A program made the translations under genes and the position numbers. The notes below the pieces were generated by a model, which saw only the letters and a program-made list of their open reading frames with translations, was not told where the DNA came from and did no database searches. From Chamaecrista fasciculata (lineage: Eukaryota > Streptophyta > Magnoliopsida > Fabales > Fabaceae): a stretch of DNA of 64,000 nt. Below are positions 11,460-22,164 of the stretch, piece after piece (within the stretch, counting starts at the first letter, position 1; the number at the start of each line of letters is the position of its first letter). The DNA is taken from contig QANZ01019395.1 of the NCBI GenBank assembly GCA_003254925.1, positions 84,206-148,205 of the forward strand, given 5' to 3'.

Positions 11460-12650
11460 TATATAATATGCTCATGCGGTTAACCAGAAAAAAAAGGTTA
11501 TTATAAAAAGGGTAAATGATAACCATATGAATCTGATTGCAAAGACTTGATTCTCTCAGCTCTTTTAATAGGGAAGACATTGCTGGTATGAATGCTTTTT
11601 TTTGTTTTCTGATGACACTGGTGTTGGATAATTTCTACTCTAGTTAGTTTGTTCCTTTTGTTTCTTTGTCTTTTGATTTAGTATTTGTATTCTTCTGTTT
11701 CTATTAATGAAAACAAAATAGGGTAAAAGACGAAGATTAGTGCTACTTAATAATTAGATACTTGTTCAGGTTTTGCAGTATGAATGAATGTCTTCAATTT
11801 TTGTACAGGTGATCATTGCTCGTGAAATACTCGGCTGAATCACTTTTAACATTCTATTACTTATTAATTGGTTGTAATAAAGATATGCCAGTCACGGGGA
11901 GAACTTTAAAAAGATGTAAATTAGGATTTAACAAGTTTTTTTATTTATAAATAAGATATCAAAGTAAGTTTAACTTTTTAACAAAGTCAATTTCCAATAA
12001 GTTAATTTTGTTAAGAAAAGTCTATACATACAAGCTTTATGCATAAGATTCACGTATAAGAGATCTTTTCTTTTTTTTTTTTTTTTAAAAAATCTTGCTC
12101 CAATTACATCAGTCATATCATCAATATCTTATTTTTAATATTTTATACTATTATTCTCCACAAATTCAATCAAAATTGATTCATCAATAATTACACTATT
12201 ATCATCCAGAGATTGGTATAAGTGATAAACAATTTGATATTCATCTAAATTTGAGATATTGTAAATAAAGCTATCCTTATCGGGAGATTCACTTACACTA
12301 CTAGAAAAAAGAGATATACCAGTTGTCATAATTGTTGCTACAAGTCCTGAAAACTGCTACTAAACACTATACAAGCAATTGTTCAATTTATTGCTTACAA
12401 TTGTAAATGCTGCCATAGAATAAAAGTATTGCTAGTAAAACTTTTTTTTTTCCAATTAAAGAAAAACAGATTACACGAAGGGAGTAGAAACATACCAACC
12501 GTACAGAGTTTTATGATGCCCTTTCCAAATCAGTTGTTTCAGGGAATAATTATATTGGACTGATGTCAACTTATTTAGTTGACACTTACAAAACAAACTA
12601 ATAATAGACTTAATATCAAAATACACTGAATAAAAAAGAGGATTATAAGA
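11460..12650. other. AT-rich spacer without genes
   Basis: The only structure is a short block at 11510-11605 (AACCATATGAATCT, GAAGACATTGCTGGTATGAATGC) that recurs at 14445-14560. It is another scrap of the duplicated ankyrin neighbourhood. A T-run lies at 12070 and an A/T-rich tail follows the LINE at about 12600. No supported ORF. Confidence 0.6.
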
Positions 12651-12653
12651 CTG

Positions 12654-14110
12654 TTATTTTACAGATGAACTCAAGGTGTTTGATTTGGAGAGGATCAGAA
12701 TTCTTGACCATTCGTTTCTTTTACAAAACATCAGCACTTGTTTGAGAAACTGTCTGATATAGATCATGATGCCTTGCTTTCTGCTGGTGTTCCATTCCAT
12801 TTGAGTGTTTCTGGTATAGATGGATTTTTCCATAAAGTGAAGATATTGGGAATTACTTCTTTTGCTTCTTTTCCAATCCACAAGAATAACAATGTCCCAC
12901 TCAATCCAGTTTTGGCCTGAGTTTGTTGTCAGAGTTTATTGCAACTTGTATACGATTACTCATTTCTTGATTAAAAACTAACTAGTTCCTGGCATACCAA
13001 ATACACCAAGCTTTAACAAACACGTTATTAGCAATCTGGCATTGGTATTCATCATTTAAATTGACTTCTAAAAGAGAATTAAACCAGTCAGCAACATTAT
13101 GCTTGTCAATCTCTGTAATTCGTATTGCTATGATGCCATAAAACCAAATAGGCCTTGTCCATTCACATTTCAATAGTGATGGTCAATAGTTTCAGGTTCA
13201 TCCTTGGAGAAAGGGCATACATCTTCTTTAATGATATGAAGATATTTCAGTTTCGCTCTTGTAGGCAGGCTGTTATGGCATATCTTCCACATAAAAATTT
13301 TAACCTTTGGAAGAGTTGGAAATTTCACAGCTTAATCCATCTTATATTGCTTTCATTCATGAAATTTTCAGTCTTCATTAAGAACTTATAACCTCCCTCA
13401 ACTGTGTAAAATCCCTTGGTTGATTCCTGCCAATAAATTACATCTGGTGCCCCATAGTCTGAGAAAGTTTTCCTTAATAACTCTTGAGCATCCTCTTGTG
13501 ACTGCACCTGTGTTAATTTACCTCGCTGCCAAAGTCCATTTTGATGATCAATGAAGTCGGCCATTGTAGTTTCTGTTCAGTGCTTGTCCAATTGTTATTT
13601 CCTTGCTAATTCCTAACAGCCATAATGAATTGTTTAGATTCACAGCCTTACCAGCTTCTGTGTTAGCATTCCAGCAATAGGATCTACTGAGATTTTTAAC
13701 TAAATTCCTGTCTTCCCCAGAGTAATAGGGAGAGAAGAACATACCCAGAAGAGGTATTTTGCTTAATTCTCCAAGAATGCCGTATTGAAAAATTTAAGAT
13801 CCTTAAAACCAATACCTCCCTTGATTTTTCGAGCACAATGATTTTTCCATGCAATAAGATTGAGTTTTCCATTACCTCTATCATTCTCTCCATTCCAGAA
13901 TTTTCTAATGAGAAAATTGCATTTGTTGATGGTTTTATCAGAAAGCTTCACAGTGGAAAAGATCATACACAAAAGAGGAGGTGATGGTAGAATTTATAAG
14001 AACAGACTTAGAAGCTTGAGATAGAAGTCTCTCTTTCCAATCTGCTAGTCTTTTTTTCCAGTTTCTTAAGAGTTAAGTGTTGCTTTTCTTTATCTTTTCT
14101 TAATTTGCTC
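12654..14110 (-). pseudogene. LINE (non-LTR retrotransposon) ORF2 C-terminal remnant
   Basis: Read on the minus strand, several frames together give the C-terminal half of a plant L1-type ORF2. From 5' to 3': reverse-transcriptase thumb/connection (RLADWKERLLSQASKSVLIN near 14050; FWNGENDRGNGKLNLIAWKN and KIKGGIGFKDLKFFNTAFL, 13763-13972); a linker (13325-13742); the zinc-binding zf-RVT region around 13185-13330 (LPTRAKLKYL, CPFSKDEPETIDHH); its EWTRPIWF continuation (12982-13173); and a weak RNase H-like tail. Frames change repeatedly and stops are present, so it is dead. The catalytic part of the RT (YxDD) and ORF1 are missing, consistent with 5' truncation at about 14110. Confidence 0.8.
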
Positions 14111-14159
14111 ATTGTTGCTCCAGGTAACTTTATCTGTGATTATCTTATATATGAGACAT

Positions 14160-14565
14160 TGACAGTGAATGAAATGAAGGGGAGTAAGGGATATATATAT
14201 ATGGTTCTGTTCTGTGTGATAGCTAGGGGTTAGGAGGCTTTTCTGTATGTACATACAATGAAACTACCTTTTTAGGAATCAATTATTATACTAATTGATG
14301 TGACTTGAATGATAGAATAATGATCCATTTAATTTGTTGTTTCCGGATCATGAGCCACCTGTCCTTGTGATGCAGCAAACTTGCCACGTATATTTTTCAT
14401 AACATTTGTGAAACTTGAATGATAAAGAAAAGGTTATTATAAATAATAACCATATGAATCTTGCTGCAGAGAACTGGTTCAGACTGTGAAGCTTGGGTTT
14501 GCAATGTTGATTGGAGGTGTTCAACTATTTTAATGTGGAAGACATTGCTGGTATGAATGCTTTCT
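14160..14565 (+). repeat. third piece of the duplicated ankyrin flank
   Basis: 14170-14405 matches the ankyrin 3' flank at 9848-10022, and 14445-14565 matches 11510-11605 (AACCATATGAATCTTGCTGC ... GAAGACATTGCTGGTATGAATGC). Both blocks keep the order seen after the pseudogene, so this is a downstream duplicate split by the LINE fragment. Confidence 0.7.
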
Positions 14566-14791
14566 GTAAAGTTTCATTATTAGCATTAACCATTTCGGTT
14601 AGTGATACACTTTTTAGATTGGTCTCTTGTAGGTTCTTTGGTTATTTGACATGCTGAGCTAATTGATTGTCTCATTTTCTGAGTTGCATTTGTTTGCTGT
14701 TATCATATGTTGAGTTTGATTGGTTCCCTTTTGATTCTTTAGCATTCTTGATATTTTTCTTTCTTTTTTTACGGAATATATGTTGCTGGTT

Positions 14792-15149
14792 CGCCAGTTT
14801 ACACTAAACTGGCGAGCAAGTGGCAAAACCTTTTGTAATTTTGTTCGCCACTTACTTGCCATTTATGTGAAAACTGGCGAGTAAGTGGCAAAACAAACTC
14901 TTTTGTTTTTTTTATTATTTTTTTAAAAAAAATCATAATTGTAACTAAAAAAAGTCGGACGAACCGCCACTTACTCCCCGCTTATGTACAAAGTGGCGAG
15001 GAAGTGGCGAATGACACAAAAACACAAGAAATGGCATGACTCGCCGCAGACTCGTCACTTTACAATGAACTGGCGAGAAAGTGGCAAAACTCACTGTAAT
15101 TTGTTCGGCGCATACTCGCCACTTATGTGTAAACGGGCGAGTAAGTGGC
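14792..15149. repeat. array of five related hairpins (CGCCA...TGGCG units)
   Basis: Five units of about 25-45 bp share the plan CGCCActtactCGCC...TATGT...ACTGGCGAGTAAGTGGC: 14792-14824, 14846-14889, 14965-15008, 15042-15084 and 15106-15149. Each is an inverted repeat by itself, and all are direct repeats of each other with irregular spacing (54-119 bp). In unit 1 the core CGCCAGTTTA/TAAACTGGCG is perfect; the others carry mismatches. The GC content is well above the flanks. No ORF is convincing. It may be the 3' part of the adjacent minus-strand LTR element or a separate repeat. Confidence 0.7.
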
Positions 15150-15914
15150 ACAAAAATTGGAAACATGAAAAATTAAAAACCAATATCATAAAGCTCAGGG
15201 AACTCAAAATTCAACCTAAAGACTAGCTTAAACTGATACATTTATAGCTCAAAATATTAGATATGAAGCTCTCACTACTTCGGGACTAAAATGAGCACAA
15301 AACAAATAAATGAAACCTCAAACAATCTTACAACTACTCATGTCGCCCACACTTGAACACAACGAAAAGAGAAAGGCAGAAGCATGGTTCTTAAAGATTA
15401 AAAAATAAAAACTAAACTACAAAACTAAAAATAGTCAAAGAAAACTTAAAACAAAAACTACAACTACTTTTCCTACTAGATATGCTTCCTCCCCCACACT
15501 TATCTCAAAAAATCAGCCCAAATCAAATATAAGAGATAAGAAGAGGAAAGAAACAACCTGAAGCTCAATCTTCAAATGCTGCTTGAAGATCCAAAGGGGT
15601 AGCAGGCGTCTCCTCTGTAGGGAACTCTCAGTGTTCCCCTCTCTCTGCAAGCAAACTCCTTAGTTCTTACTTCCTTCACACCTGCATCACAAACAAAGAT
15701 AAAATCATATAAGCAAAGAGGTGTATGAAGAGTGTGTAAAGGAATAACAAAATAAACAATAAGAGGAGGAGTAAGAAGTGTTTCTATTTTTGTTTCAAGA
15801 AGGTTGAGGTGGTGATGGGGGTGATCCTTCTTCTTTTTCTTCGGTCTCCAACACCATAGACTCTTTGGAAACTTCAGCTATTTCCAAGGGATTGAGCAAC
15901 GAACTCTCAACACA

Positions 15915-16196
15915 TTATTGCTCTTCTTCTTCTTCTTCTTCTTCTTCTTCTTCTTCTTCTTCTTCTTCTTCTTCTTCTTCTTCTTCTTCTTCCTCCAAGT
16001 ACATTCTTGATTTAGCAACTTCAGCTTCATCAAAAGTATGCAGGACAAGCCATTGAACAACCTGTTCATAATGTTCATCATCATCACACTCACCAAAGCA
16101 TTCGATGAAGTTGAACAACGGATTATCACTAGGAGAAGAAGATGGAAGAGTGGTGACAGGAGAAGGGAGGTCATCAATAACAATAATCTCATCCAC
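15915..16196 (-). CDS. acidic retroelement ORF ending in poly-glutamate
   Basis: This open frame of about 93 codons (MDEIIVIDDLPSPVTTL...ECFGECDDDEHYEQ...) runs into about 25 consecutive Glu codons made by the TTC/GAA microsatellite. It lies downstream of the gag-like ORF in the same minus-strand element and may once have been continuous with it. No domain is recognised. The opposite frame would be poly-Ser and is only a shadow of the microsatellite. Confidence 0.35.
   Translation of the reverse strand: MDEIIVIDDLPSPVTTLPSSSPSDNPLFNFIECFGECDDDEHYEQVVQWLVLHTFDEAEVAKSRMYLEEEEEEEEEEEEEEEEEEEEEEEEEQ
15921..15991. repeat. (TTC)n microsatellite
   Basis: About 24 tandem TTC triplets lie inside the minus-strand acidic ORF, where they read GAA (Glu). 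Length polymorphism between individuals is likely. Confidence 0.9.
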
Positions 16197-16317
16197 ATCC
16201 TCACTATCACTATCCTCAAATTATGACTAAAGAACCTTATCATGTTGTTCAAGCGGATTCTAAAATGAAATCTTGTAAATGTTGCTCCTCTAATCTCTGA
16301 AGTTGAGAATGAGTTGA

Positions 16318-16833
16318 TTACACTGCTTGTTTAGGAGGTAGTATAAGGTCTTCCACATATTCCTCTAAAGATAAGTAACCTGTATTCATAGCTTGACATT
16401 CTTGAGTTAAACGCTCAACCATCTGTTGCATTTCAGCAACTTGTGAGTTCACCTCTGCCATACCATTCACAAAGACTTGCGAAATATCATCAGCACTCGG
16501 CATTGGTGAGGGTAGGAACGAATTTGTCATGGATGGTTGGTTGGGGGTTTTAAAATGACTTGGGGATTCCCACTGATAATTGGGGGCTCCATAATTGTAC
16601 CCGTCATCCCTTTGGAAACTTTGTTGACAATTCAATCCAAAATTGGTGTTGGAAGAATGATTACCTTCTTGAGGATGTCCCAAAAATTGTGGATTTGAAA
16701 TTGGGAGGGCTCCATTAAGATGGAAACAATCACTAGCCGAGTGGAAGCGACACTTGCAAAATGAGCAAGGAAGAGAAAACATATCAAGTGATTGTGGCCT
16801 AGGTGGGCACGGTGAAGCTTCTCTAAACTGCAC
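16318..16833 (-). CDS. gag-like ORF with CCHC zinc knuckle (retroelement)
   Basis: A 171-codon frame on the minus strand. Near the N-terminus it has CSFCKCRFHSASDC, an exact C-x2-C-x4-H-x4-C knuckle (C23, C26, H31, C36), the nucleic-acid binding motif of retroviral-type Gag. The rest is Asn/Gln/Pro-rich with a heptad-like segment (MAEVNSQVAEMQQMVERLTQ). It ends LPPKQAV. The true N-terminus, which should carry the capsid domain, is not visible upstream, so this is likely a 3' remnant of gag. Its orientation agrees with the tRNA-Asp primer site at 17166-17182. Confidence 0.55.
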   Translation of the reverse strand: MQFREASPCPPRPQSLDMFSLPCSFCKCRFHSASDCFHLNGALPISNPQFLGHPQEGNHSSNTNFGLNCQQSFQRDDGYNYGAPNYQWESPSHFKTPNQPSMTNSFLPSPMPSADDISQVFVNGMAEVNSQVAEMQQMVERLTQECQAMNTGYLSLEEYVEDLILPPKQAV

Positions 16834-17165
16834 TGGATAACCATTGTTCCTCTAGAAAGAAGAATATGAATGACCATAAGAATCATATGACCAATAATAT
16901 GAATTAAAAGAATTATAAGGATTATGAGGAGAGAAATATCTTCTATTCATTCAAACTCAATCAATAAAACTTAGAAAACGTCCTCCTAAAATCACCTAAA
17001 AAATTTCCAAACAACTCGATTTTTATTTTTTATATTTTTTTTCTTTTTGAAATAAACCCAAAAGAAGGTGTTTGAGGGAGTAAAAACAAAACTCCCTAAA
17101 ATCACTCAAACAAAACCCAAAACAAATAAGCAAATCAAATTTATCGAAGAACCAAATGAATGGCT

Positions 17166-17182
17166 CTCCGGCAACGGCGTCA
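17166..17182 (-). other. LTR-retrotransposon primer-binding site (tRNA-Asp type)
   Basis: The plus strand reads CTCCGGCAACGGCGTCA, which matches the 3' end of plant tRNA-Asp (...CCCCGGCAACGGCGCCA) with few changes. The minus strand is therefore a primer-binding site, and the element is transcribed leftward. The LTR end should lie at 17183. Confidence 0.65.
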
Positions 17183-17298
17183 AATTTGACCGCGCCCGTT
17201 GTAAGGCATATCAAATAAATACTAGATAATGTACTATAGTGGCACAACTTAGATCGTCTCTCTCTCGGAGCCTCAAGTGAAAACACGATAAACAATAA

Positions 17299-18647
17299 GA
17301 CGAGGATGTATATAAAGTTGGCAAATTTTAGTTGGGAACTCTCGTTTTAAATTTGCAGTCCTACTTTTATTTTTAATCTGCTTGAGGGTTGCCAACTTGT
17401 TTAGTATATCGTTCTTCTAGAAACAAAAGATTGTGAAATAATAATAACCTCTCTTTACTATTTGAGCTTGGATCTCCTAGTGAGTCCCCACTCCAGGGTC
17501 CTGCAGTGTGAGAGAAGAGAGGATGAATTAAGTGAAACGCTTTGTTTCATTTTTGCATTTTCATCATCTTCTCCCTCCTTTTCTCTCACATTGTGAGTGA
17601 GTATTTGAAACTTTTAGGACGTGTATTGGCAAGTCTGACTTAAGAATGATTCGAACAATCTGATAATACTTTGGTATCTTGAGGTATGGACCATTTTCAC
17701 TTTGGTACTCTATTCTTTCAAAAGTGATATTTTGATATCCTATTCTATTCACCGTAGGCACTTTGGTATTCCAATTTTTTTTATTTTTTTGCGGAAAAAA
17801 GCACGTGCAGGTCAAATGCATGATAAAAACACAATCCACCCTCCTAAATTCAAATTTCACGATTTAGCCTCCAAAAAACATGATTTACTATATACTTAAA
17901 GGCATATGATTTCGTGTTTTTTAGCATGAATTGTTAAATATGAGTTTAGGAGGGTGAATTTTATGTTTTTTACAATGCATGTGATCTGCACATGCTTATT
18001 TCTATTAAAAAAAAAAGTAAGGAAAAAAAGTTTTTGATATGAAAGTGCTAATGACAAATAAAACATGATATTAAAATATCACTTTTGAAAGAACCAAAAT
18101 ATAATTTACCCTAAAATTTAAAACAAACAAATGAACAATTCATCATTCTTAGCTTTTTGGCAACTTAATTTGTCTTCAACTTTCAGTGCAGTAGAATATC
18201 TTTCAAATGCAAAGTAAAAGTGAAAAAGAATGTATTTTTTGATTTGGAATGTTAAGCCGTTAAGGTTCTACTTTTATAATTTCATTAAATTTTGAATTTC
18301 GTTATTACTTTGTGCCGATTCAATGATACGCCACGCCAGTGAATCCGGAAGATGATTCGGAAGTCGAAGATTTTAAATTTAAATTATGATTTAATGTAAT
18401 TATGTAAGACACATAATATAGAAGAAAATAACATTTATATAATTTGTGTAAGATAAACAATATTTTTCAACTCCTTGTATGTAACTAATTATATTTTGTG
18501 GGCATTCATCAAATTGCTTTCCGATGCTTGGAAATGTAAAATTTGGGTGAATGAAAGTTAGGAATGGATTGATTCTCTCTCCCGACAAACAAGAACAAAA
18601 AGAAACTACCCAAAAAAAAAAAACAAGAACAAAAAGAACTCGCTCAC
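17299..18647 (+). repeat. large direct repeat, copy B
   Basis: This is the second copy of 4703-5862, in the same orientation. It differs by a roughly 115-bp extra stretch at about 17467-17600 (starting GAGCTTGGATCTCCTAG) and by small indels near 18300-18420. It cuts into the LTR element at its left edge and ends at AAAAGAACTCGCTCA, after which the sequence is unrelated to copy A. No genes. Confidence 0.85.
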
Positions 18648-18950
18648 ATGAAATCAATTGGTCTCATAACATATATTCTATCAGTTTCCAAGCCTTTTTC
18701 AGGTGACCACATTGTAGAAAACAAAACAAAACAAAACCAGAGAAACCCAATCAACCAAAACAAAACATTGCTGATTTTCGTTTCATTAATTTTTTGTTTT
18801 TGTTTTTTTTAGCATTCAGAATTGGTAGGGACAAAACTTTGTGTTGCTGGTAAGAGGTTGATTAGTTTTAAGTTTAACATGAACTGAGAAAACAGAGAGG
18901 AGTTCATATTAATTATAAGATTATACAAACAGAACACAAGAAGATATATC
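18648..18950. other. spacer downstream of the AGP gene
   Basis: Short A-rich and AAAC-repeat tracts (about 18718-18770). No ORF, repeat end or RNA gene was recognised. The transcript end of the minus-strand AGP gene probably lies here or in the tandem repeat next to it. Confidence 0.5.
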
Positions 18951-19150
18951 TTTTTTTCATTTCTACACAGCAAAAATGAATTGCATTGAAAGAATACAAA
19001 GAAGAGAGGAGAATGAATGAATATAAGAATTGGGAAATTAAAGAAAGGCCTTTTTTTCATTTCTACACAGCAAAAATGAATTGCATTGAAAGAATACAAA
19101 GAAGAGAGGAGAATGAATGAATATAAGAATTGGGAAATTAAAGAAAGGCC
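18951..19150. repeat. perfect 100-bp tandem duplication in the AGP 3' UTR
   Basis: Bases 18951-19050 and 19051-19150 appear identical (both start TTTTTTTCATTTCTACACAG and end AAGAAAGGCC). The inner border sits exactly at the AGP stop codon (19150-19152 on the minus strand), so the 3' UTR has been doubled without touching the protein. Confidence 0.9.
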
Positions 19151-19465
19151 TAATGAATGATGTAAGTAAGAACCAAAGCCAGTAGCATGAGGACATATGC
19201 AATCCCTTGATCAACTGCTATACCTGTTCATCAAATCAAACACAGCATCATCAACAACAAAAACAAACAACGTTATTACTTCAATTTGCCCATTAATTGA
19301 AATAATCAAAAACCAAACACAAACAACAAAACATAACATACCATCACTTGTAGGAGCAGGCGCAGGAGCAAAATCAATGGATGATGATGATGCTGCTACC
19401 CCAAATCCAAGAACAGCACATATAGCCATTACAAAGATCTGAATTCTGAATATCATCATCTCCAT
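19150..19465 (-). CDS. arabinogalactan peptide (AGP16/20/41 type)
   Basis: Two exons on the minus strand, 19465-19342 and 19223-19150, join with GT-AG (intron 19341-19224) into a 65-aa precursor. Residues 1 to about 25 are a signal peptide (MEMMIFRIQIFVMAICAVLG...). The mature core is tiny: SSSSIDFAPAPAPTSDG, with Ala-Pro repeats that are hydroxylated and O-glycosylated with arabinogalactan in the family. The C-terminus (QGIAYVLMLLALVLTYIIH) is a GPI-anchor signal, with the anchor site probably at the S-D-G residues. Such proteoglycans sit on the outer plasma membrane. The intron placement just before the GPI signal and the family phrase xxDQGIAYxLM support the model. A TA-rich TATA-like tract lies at 19557-19574. 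Confidence 0.9.
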
Positions 19466-19556
19466 TGAAACTTGAAAGAAAAAAAAAAGCTTCAGTGAAG
19501 AAAAAAAAAAGCAAAATCAATGGCTTCAATTCCAAGTTGTACTAATGGGGCTTCAT

Positions 19557-19574
19557 GTATATATATATATATAT
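19557..19574 (-). promoter_or_regulatory. TATA-like (TA)n tract upstream of the AGP gene
   Basis: An alternating TA run about 95-110 bp before the AGP start codon. It is a plausible core promoter for the minus-strand gene, but a simple repeat could look the same. Confidence 0.35.
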
Positions 19575-19954
19575 GAAAGAGAGAATCTTTTGTGGAATTG
19601 GCAAAGGTAAGAGCCACTCTGGCTACCAAAATAAAGGTGAGATTGTGTGACACGTGTAGGGCTGAGATTGTCGTCACGTTACACAGTCGAGCTGTAGTAC
19701 AACCAAGGTATGATATGTATGAAGCTTTTAAATTCTAACGGCGGCCACATGCATTCTAAAATAAAATAATAATAAAAATAATAATTGCGTGCACCAAATC
19801 TACTATATATGTAACGACTATCAAAAGTTTCAAAAAATTTTCATACATGATTGAGCCGTTATCTTCCACGGAGACCGTTGGCTAAGAGAACAGAAGTTAA
19901 CTATACTTTAAACGTGATTAGCCTCATTCAAAAAAGTGTTAAACATGGATACTC

Positions 19955-20815
19955 AAAAAGGCTAAAACCTCATTTTGGTTCTTAAAGTTTATCTTAAATC
20001 TCATTTTAGTCCAGAATATTTAGTCCTTAATGTTTCTCAATACTTCCATTTTATATTTTTTTTTTGGCCTGACAATATTTTCATTTTTGTTTTTAATAAG
20101 TTTCACAATTGGTCCCCGACTAATAAATATATATGATCATGTTTCTATCAGTTTAAGTCTAAATGTAACAAAAGTAGAGCTACTGGTTACTCCTATGAAT
20201 TCTTTCTCTTTCCAAATAGAATTGTCGGCAAATGAAGTCAAATCGAGCCTGATCATGCTCGGAAGTGGGTCACTCATTTCATTAAATTTGTCATATCTCT
20301 CTCGCTTTAAATGTAAATGAAATGAAATTGGAGTTTCAAATTACTATCCACAAGTTCTTTCTCTATTCAACTAGGATTGTCAACAAATAAAGTCAAATAG
20401 TATTATGAAAATAGGTTTGGTCAAAACACTAATATCAGCTTTCAAAGTAACTTGTACTCTGATTTTGTCACATTCGAAATTAAAATGAGAGAGATAATAC
20501 AAAATTCATGAAATGACCGACCCAATTTTAGCTCTGATTTGATCTTGTTTATTAGCAGTTATAACTAAGCAAAGAAAGATCTCTCATCAATAGTAACTTG
20601 TAGCTCTGATTTTATTGCATTCAAATTTGAAACAAGAGAGATAATATCACATTCAATAGTTTTTTTTTTTTTTTGGCCTAGATCACATTCAATAGTTAGG
20701 GACCAAAATAAAACTGTTGGAAAACATCAAAGACCAAAGCAGAATAGAAAAAAATATTAAAGATCAAAACAAGTTTAGGATAAATGTTAGGGACGAAAAT
20801 GAGATTTTGACCTAC
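19955..20815. mobile_element. foldback MITE
   Basis: The left arm (AAAACCTCATTTTGGTTCTTAAAG..., from about 19960) pairs with the right arm (...GGGACGAAAATGAGATTTTGACC, to about 20815). Inner repeats about 'ATGATC...TTGTCA' lie between. No ORF. The same family recurs at 41895-43885. Confidence 0.6.
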
Positions 20816-22164
20816 TAAAAAAATAATTATATTAAGGTCAAAACCTTTTTTTTTGTTTTTGGTAATTAGATTTTTTTTGGTCATCATATTAGAATTAGAT
20901 GGTGAATTTTGTTATGCTGATCAATCTTTCTATTTTGTTTTGATTTTCAGAATTTTTCTTTTGTTTCATCATTAGTTCAAAATATAATTTTATCTAGTTT
21001 ATATCGTTATCTTTAAGTTATACACTTAATTGAAATAATTTTTCTTTCGTATATATCTTAATAAATGAATTAGCAAAAAGAGAAAGAAAACTTTTCCATA
21101 AAAAAAATTAATCACAAATTTCTTCTCAATTTGTGACTAAAATAAAATATTTTTCTTTTTCTCTCTTAACCTCACTTATTAGGACAAGTATAAGAGAGAA
21201 ATCATCCATCATAATTATTCATGTCAACTATATAATGGCAGAAACCAAACACAATCACGTTTTTAACAAGCGATAAAACAAATGCGAACATTTGAGGATT
21301 AAAATAAAAAAAAAAATAACTAAAGACCAAAACAGAATTTACTCTATAATTTGAGGGGCAAAATGAGATTTTAACCTTACAATAAAGTAGTAGGTGAGTG
21401 AAATCTATTTACCGACAAATTCCCCATGTCATCTTTCCTTCTTTTAGGGCCTCATAATTGACCTAACAAATGAATACACAAGAAAAATAAAAATAGAAAA
21501 CCACTAACTACTACGGTTTCCAGGTTCCAGGTTTCAAACCTCACTTTCCAAGCAAAAGATGTTCCAAGTTGACATGTCCTTTGTTCTTTAAAAAAAATTG
21601 ACCCTACCATCTTCATTATTATAATACAACAATCTCAATACTACTTCATACATAACTTCCCAGCTTCTTCCAATTTCTTTATCTTTTCTTTATTTAAAGT
21701 CATTTCTCTGCCATTCACACAATTAAAATACCAAGTTGGTGTTTACTGCTTGATGATCGTCAAATCTGGCTTTCCTTTTGTTAATTCAAACACTTCTCCA
21801 TTAGACTAGTTTTACCTCCTTTCTTTAATTGTGATTCACGGGCCTCAAAGTATAATAAAATGCTTTTCATTGCACATTGGATCAAAATTAAAAATAAAAA
21901 AGGTCGACTCTCAAATTGTTCCTAGCATAGGTCATTTTTCATTTTGATCCAAGAAGTTTTAAAATTTCATTGTGTACAGTGTACTGATTGTCTGCTTTTC
22001 TGTGGGCCGTGGCTACGTTGAGACCTCAAATAAAAATCCGAACAAATTGACCCATGAAAGATACTTTCATTGCCATTTAGTAAAAATAATAATTGGATTT
22101 GATCACAGAGCTATAATTTCTTGATTCACCAAACCGGCACAAGGCTGCTATTCTATGTGGAAAG
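20816..22164. other. AT-rich spacer and receptor-kinase promoter region
   Basis: No gene. The part from about 21960 (AGTGTACTGATTGTCTGC, GTGGGCCGTGGCTACGTTGAGACC) recurs at about 27697-27840 before the second kinase copy, so the duplicated unit includes at least 180 bp of promoter. A further foldback-like tract lies at 21280-21380. Confidence 0.6.

Larger units (their letters stand above)
15180..17295 (-). mobile_element. truncated minus-strand gypsy-like LTR element
   Basis: Read on the minus strand: a partial 5' LTR (17295-17183), a primer-binding site for tRNA-Asp (17182-17166), a gag-like ORF with a zinc knuckle (16833-16318), an acidic ORF ending in poly-Glu (16196-15915), and a tail with AAGTGTGGGGGAGG (about 15489-15504), a string common in plant gypsy relatives. 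No protease, RT or integrase is recognisable, so it is a non-autonomous or gutted element. Its LTR is cut at 17295 by the start of repeat copy B. The other LTR was not found. Confidence 0.65.

Noticed and set aside
14792-15149. CRISPR-like array
   Set aside because: Repeats are imperfect hairpins with uneven spacing in a plant nuclear context; there are no constant repeats or unique spacers.
15865-16056. Poly-Ser ORF on the plus strand
   Set aside because: It is the TTC microsatellite read in another frame; flanking residues show no family, and the minus-strand retroelement frame explains it better.
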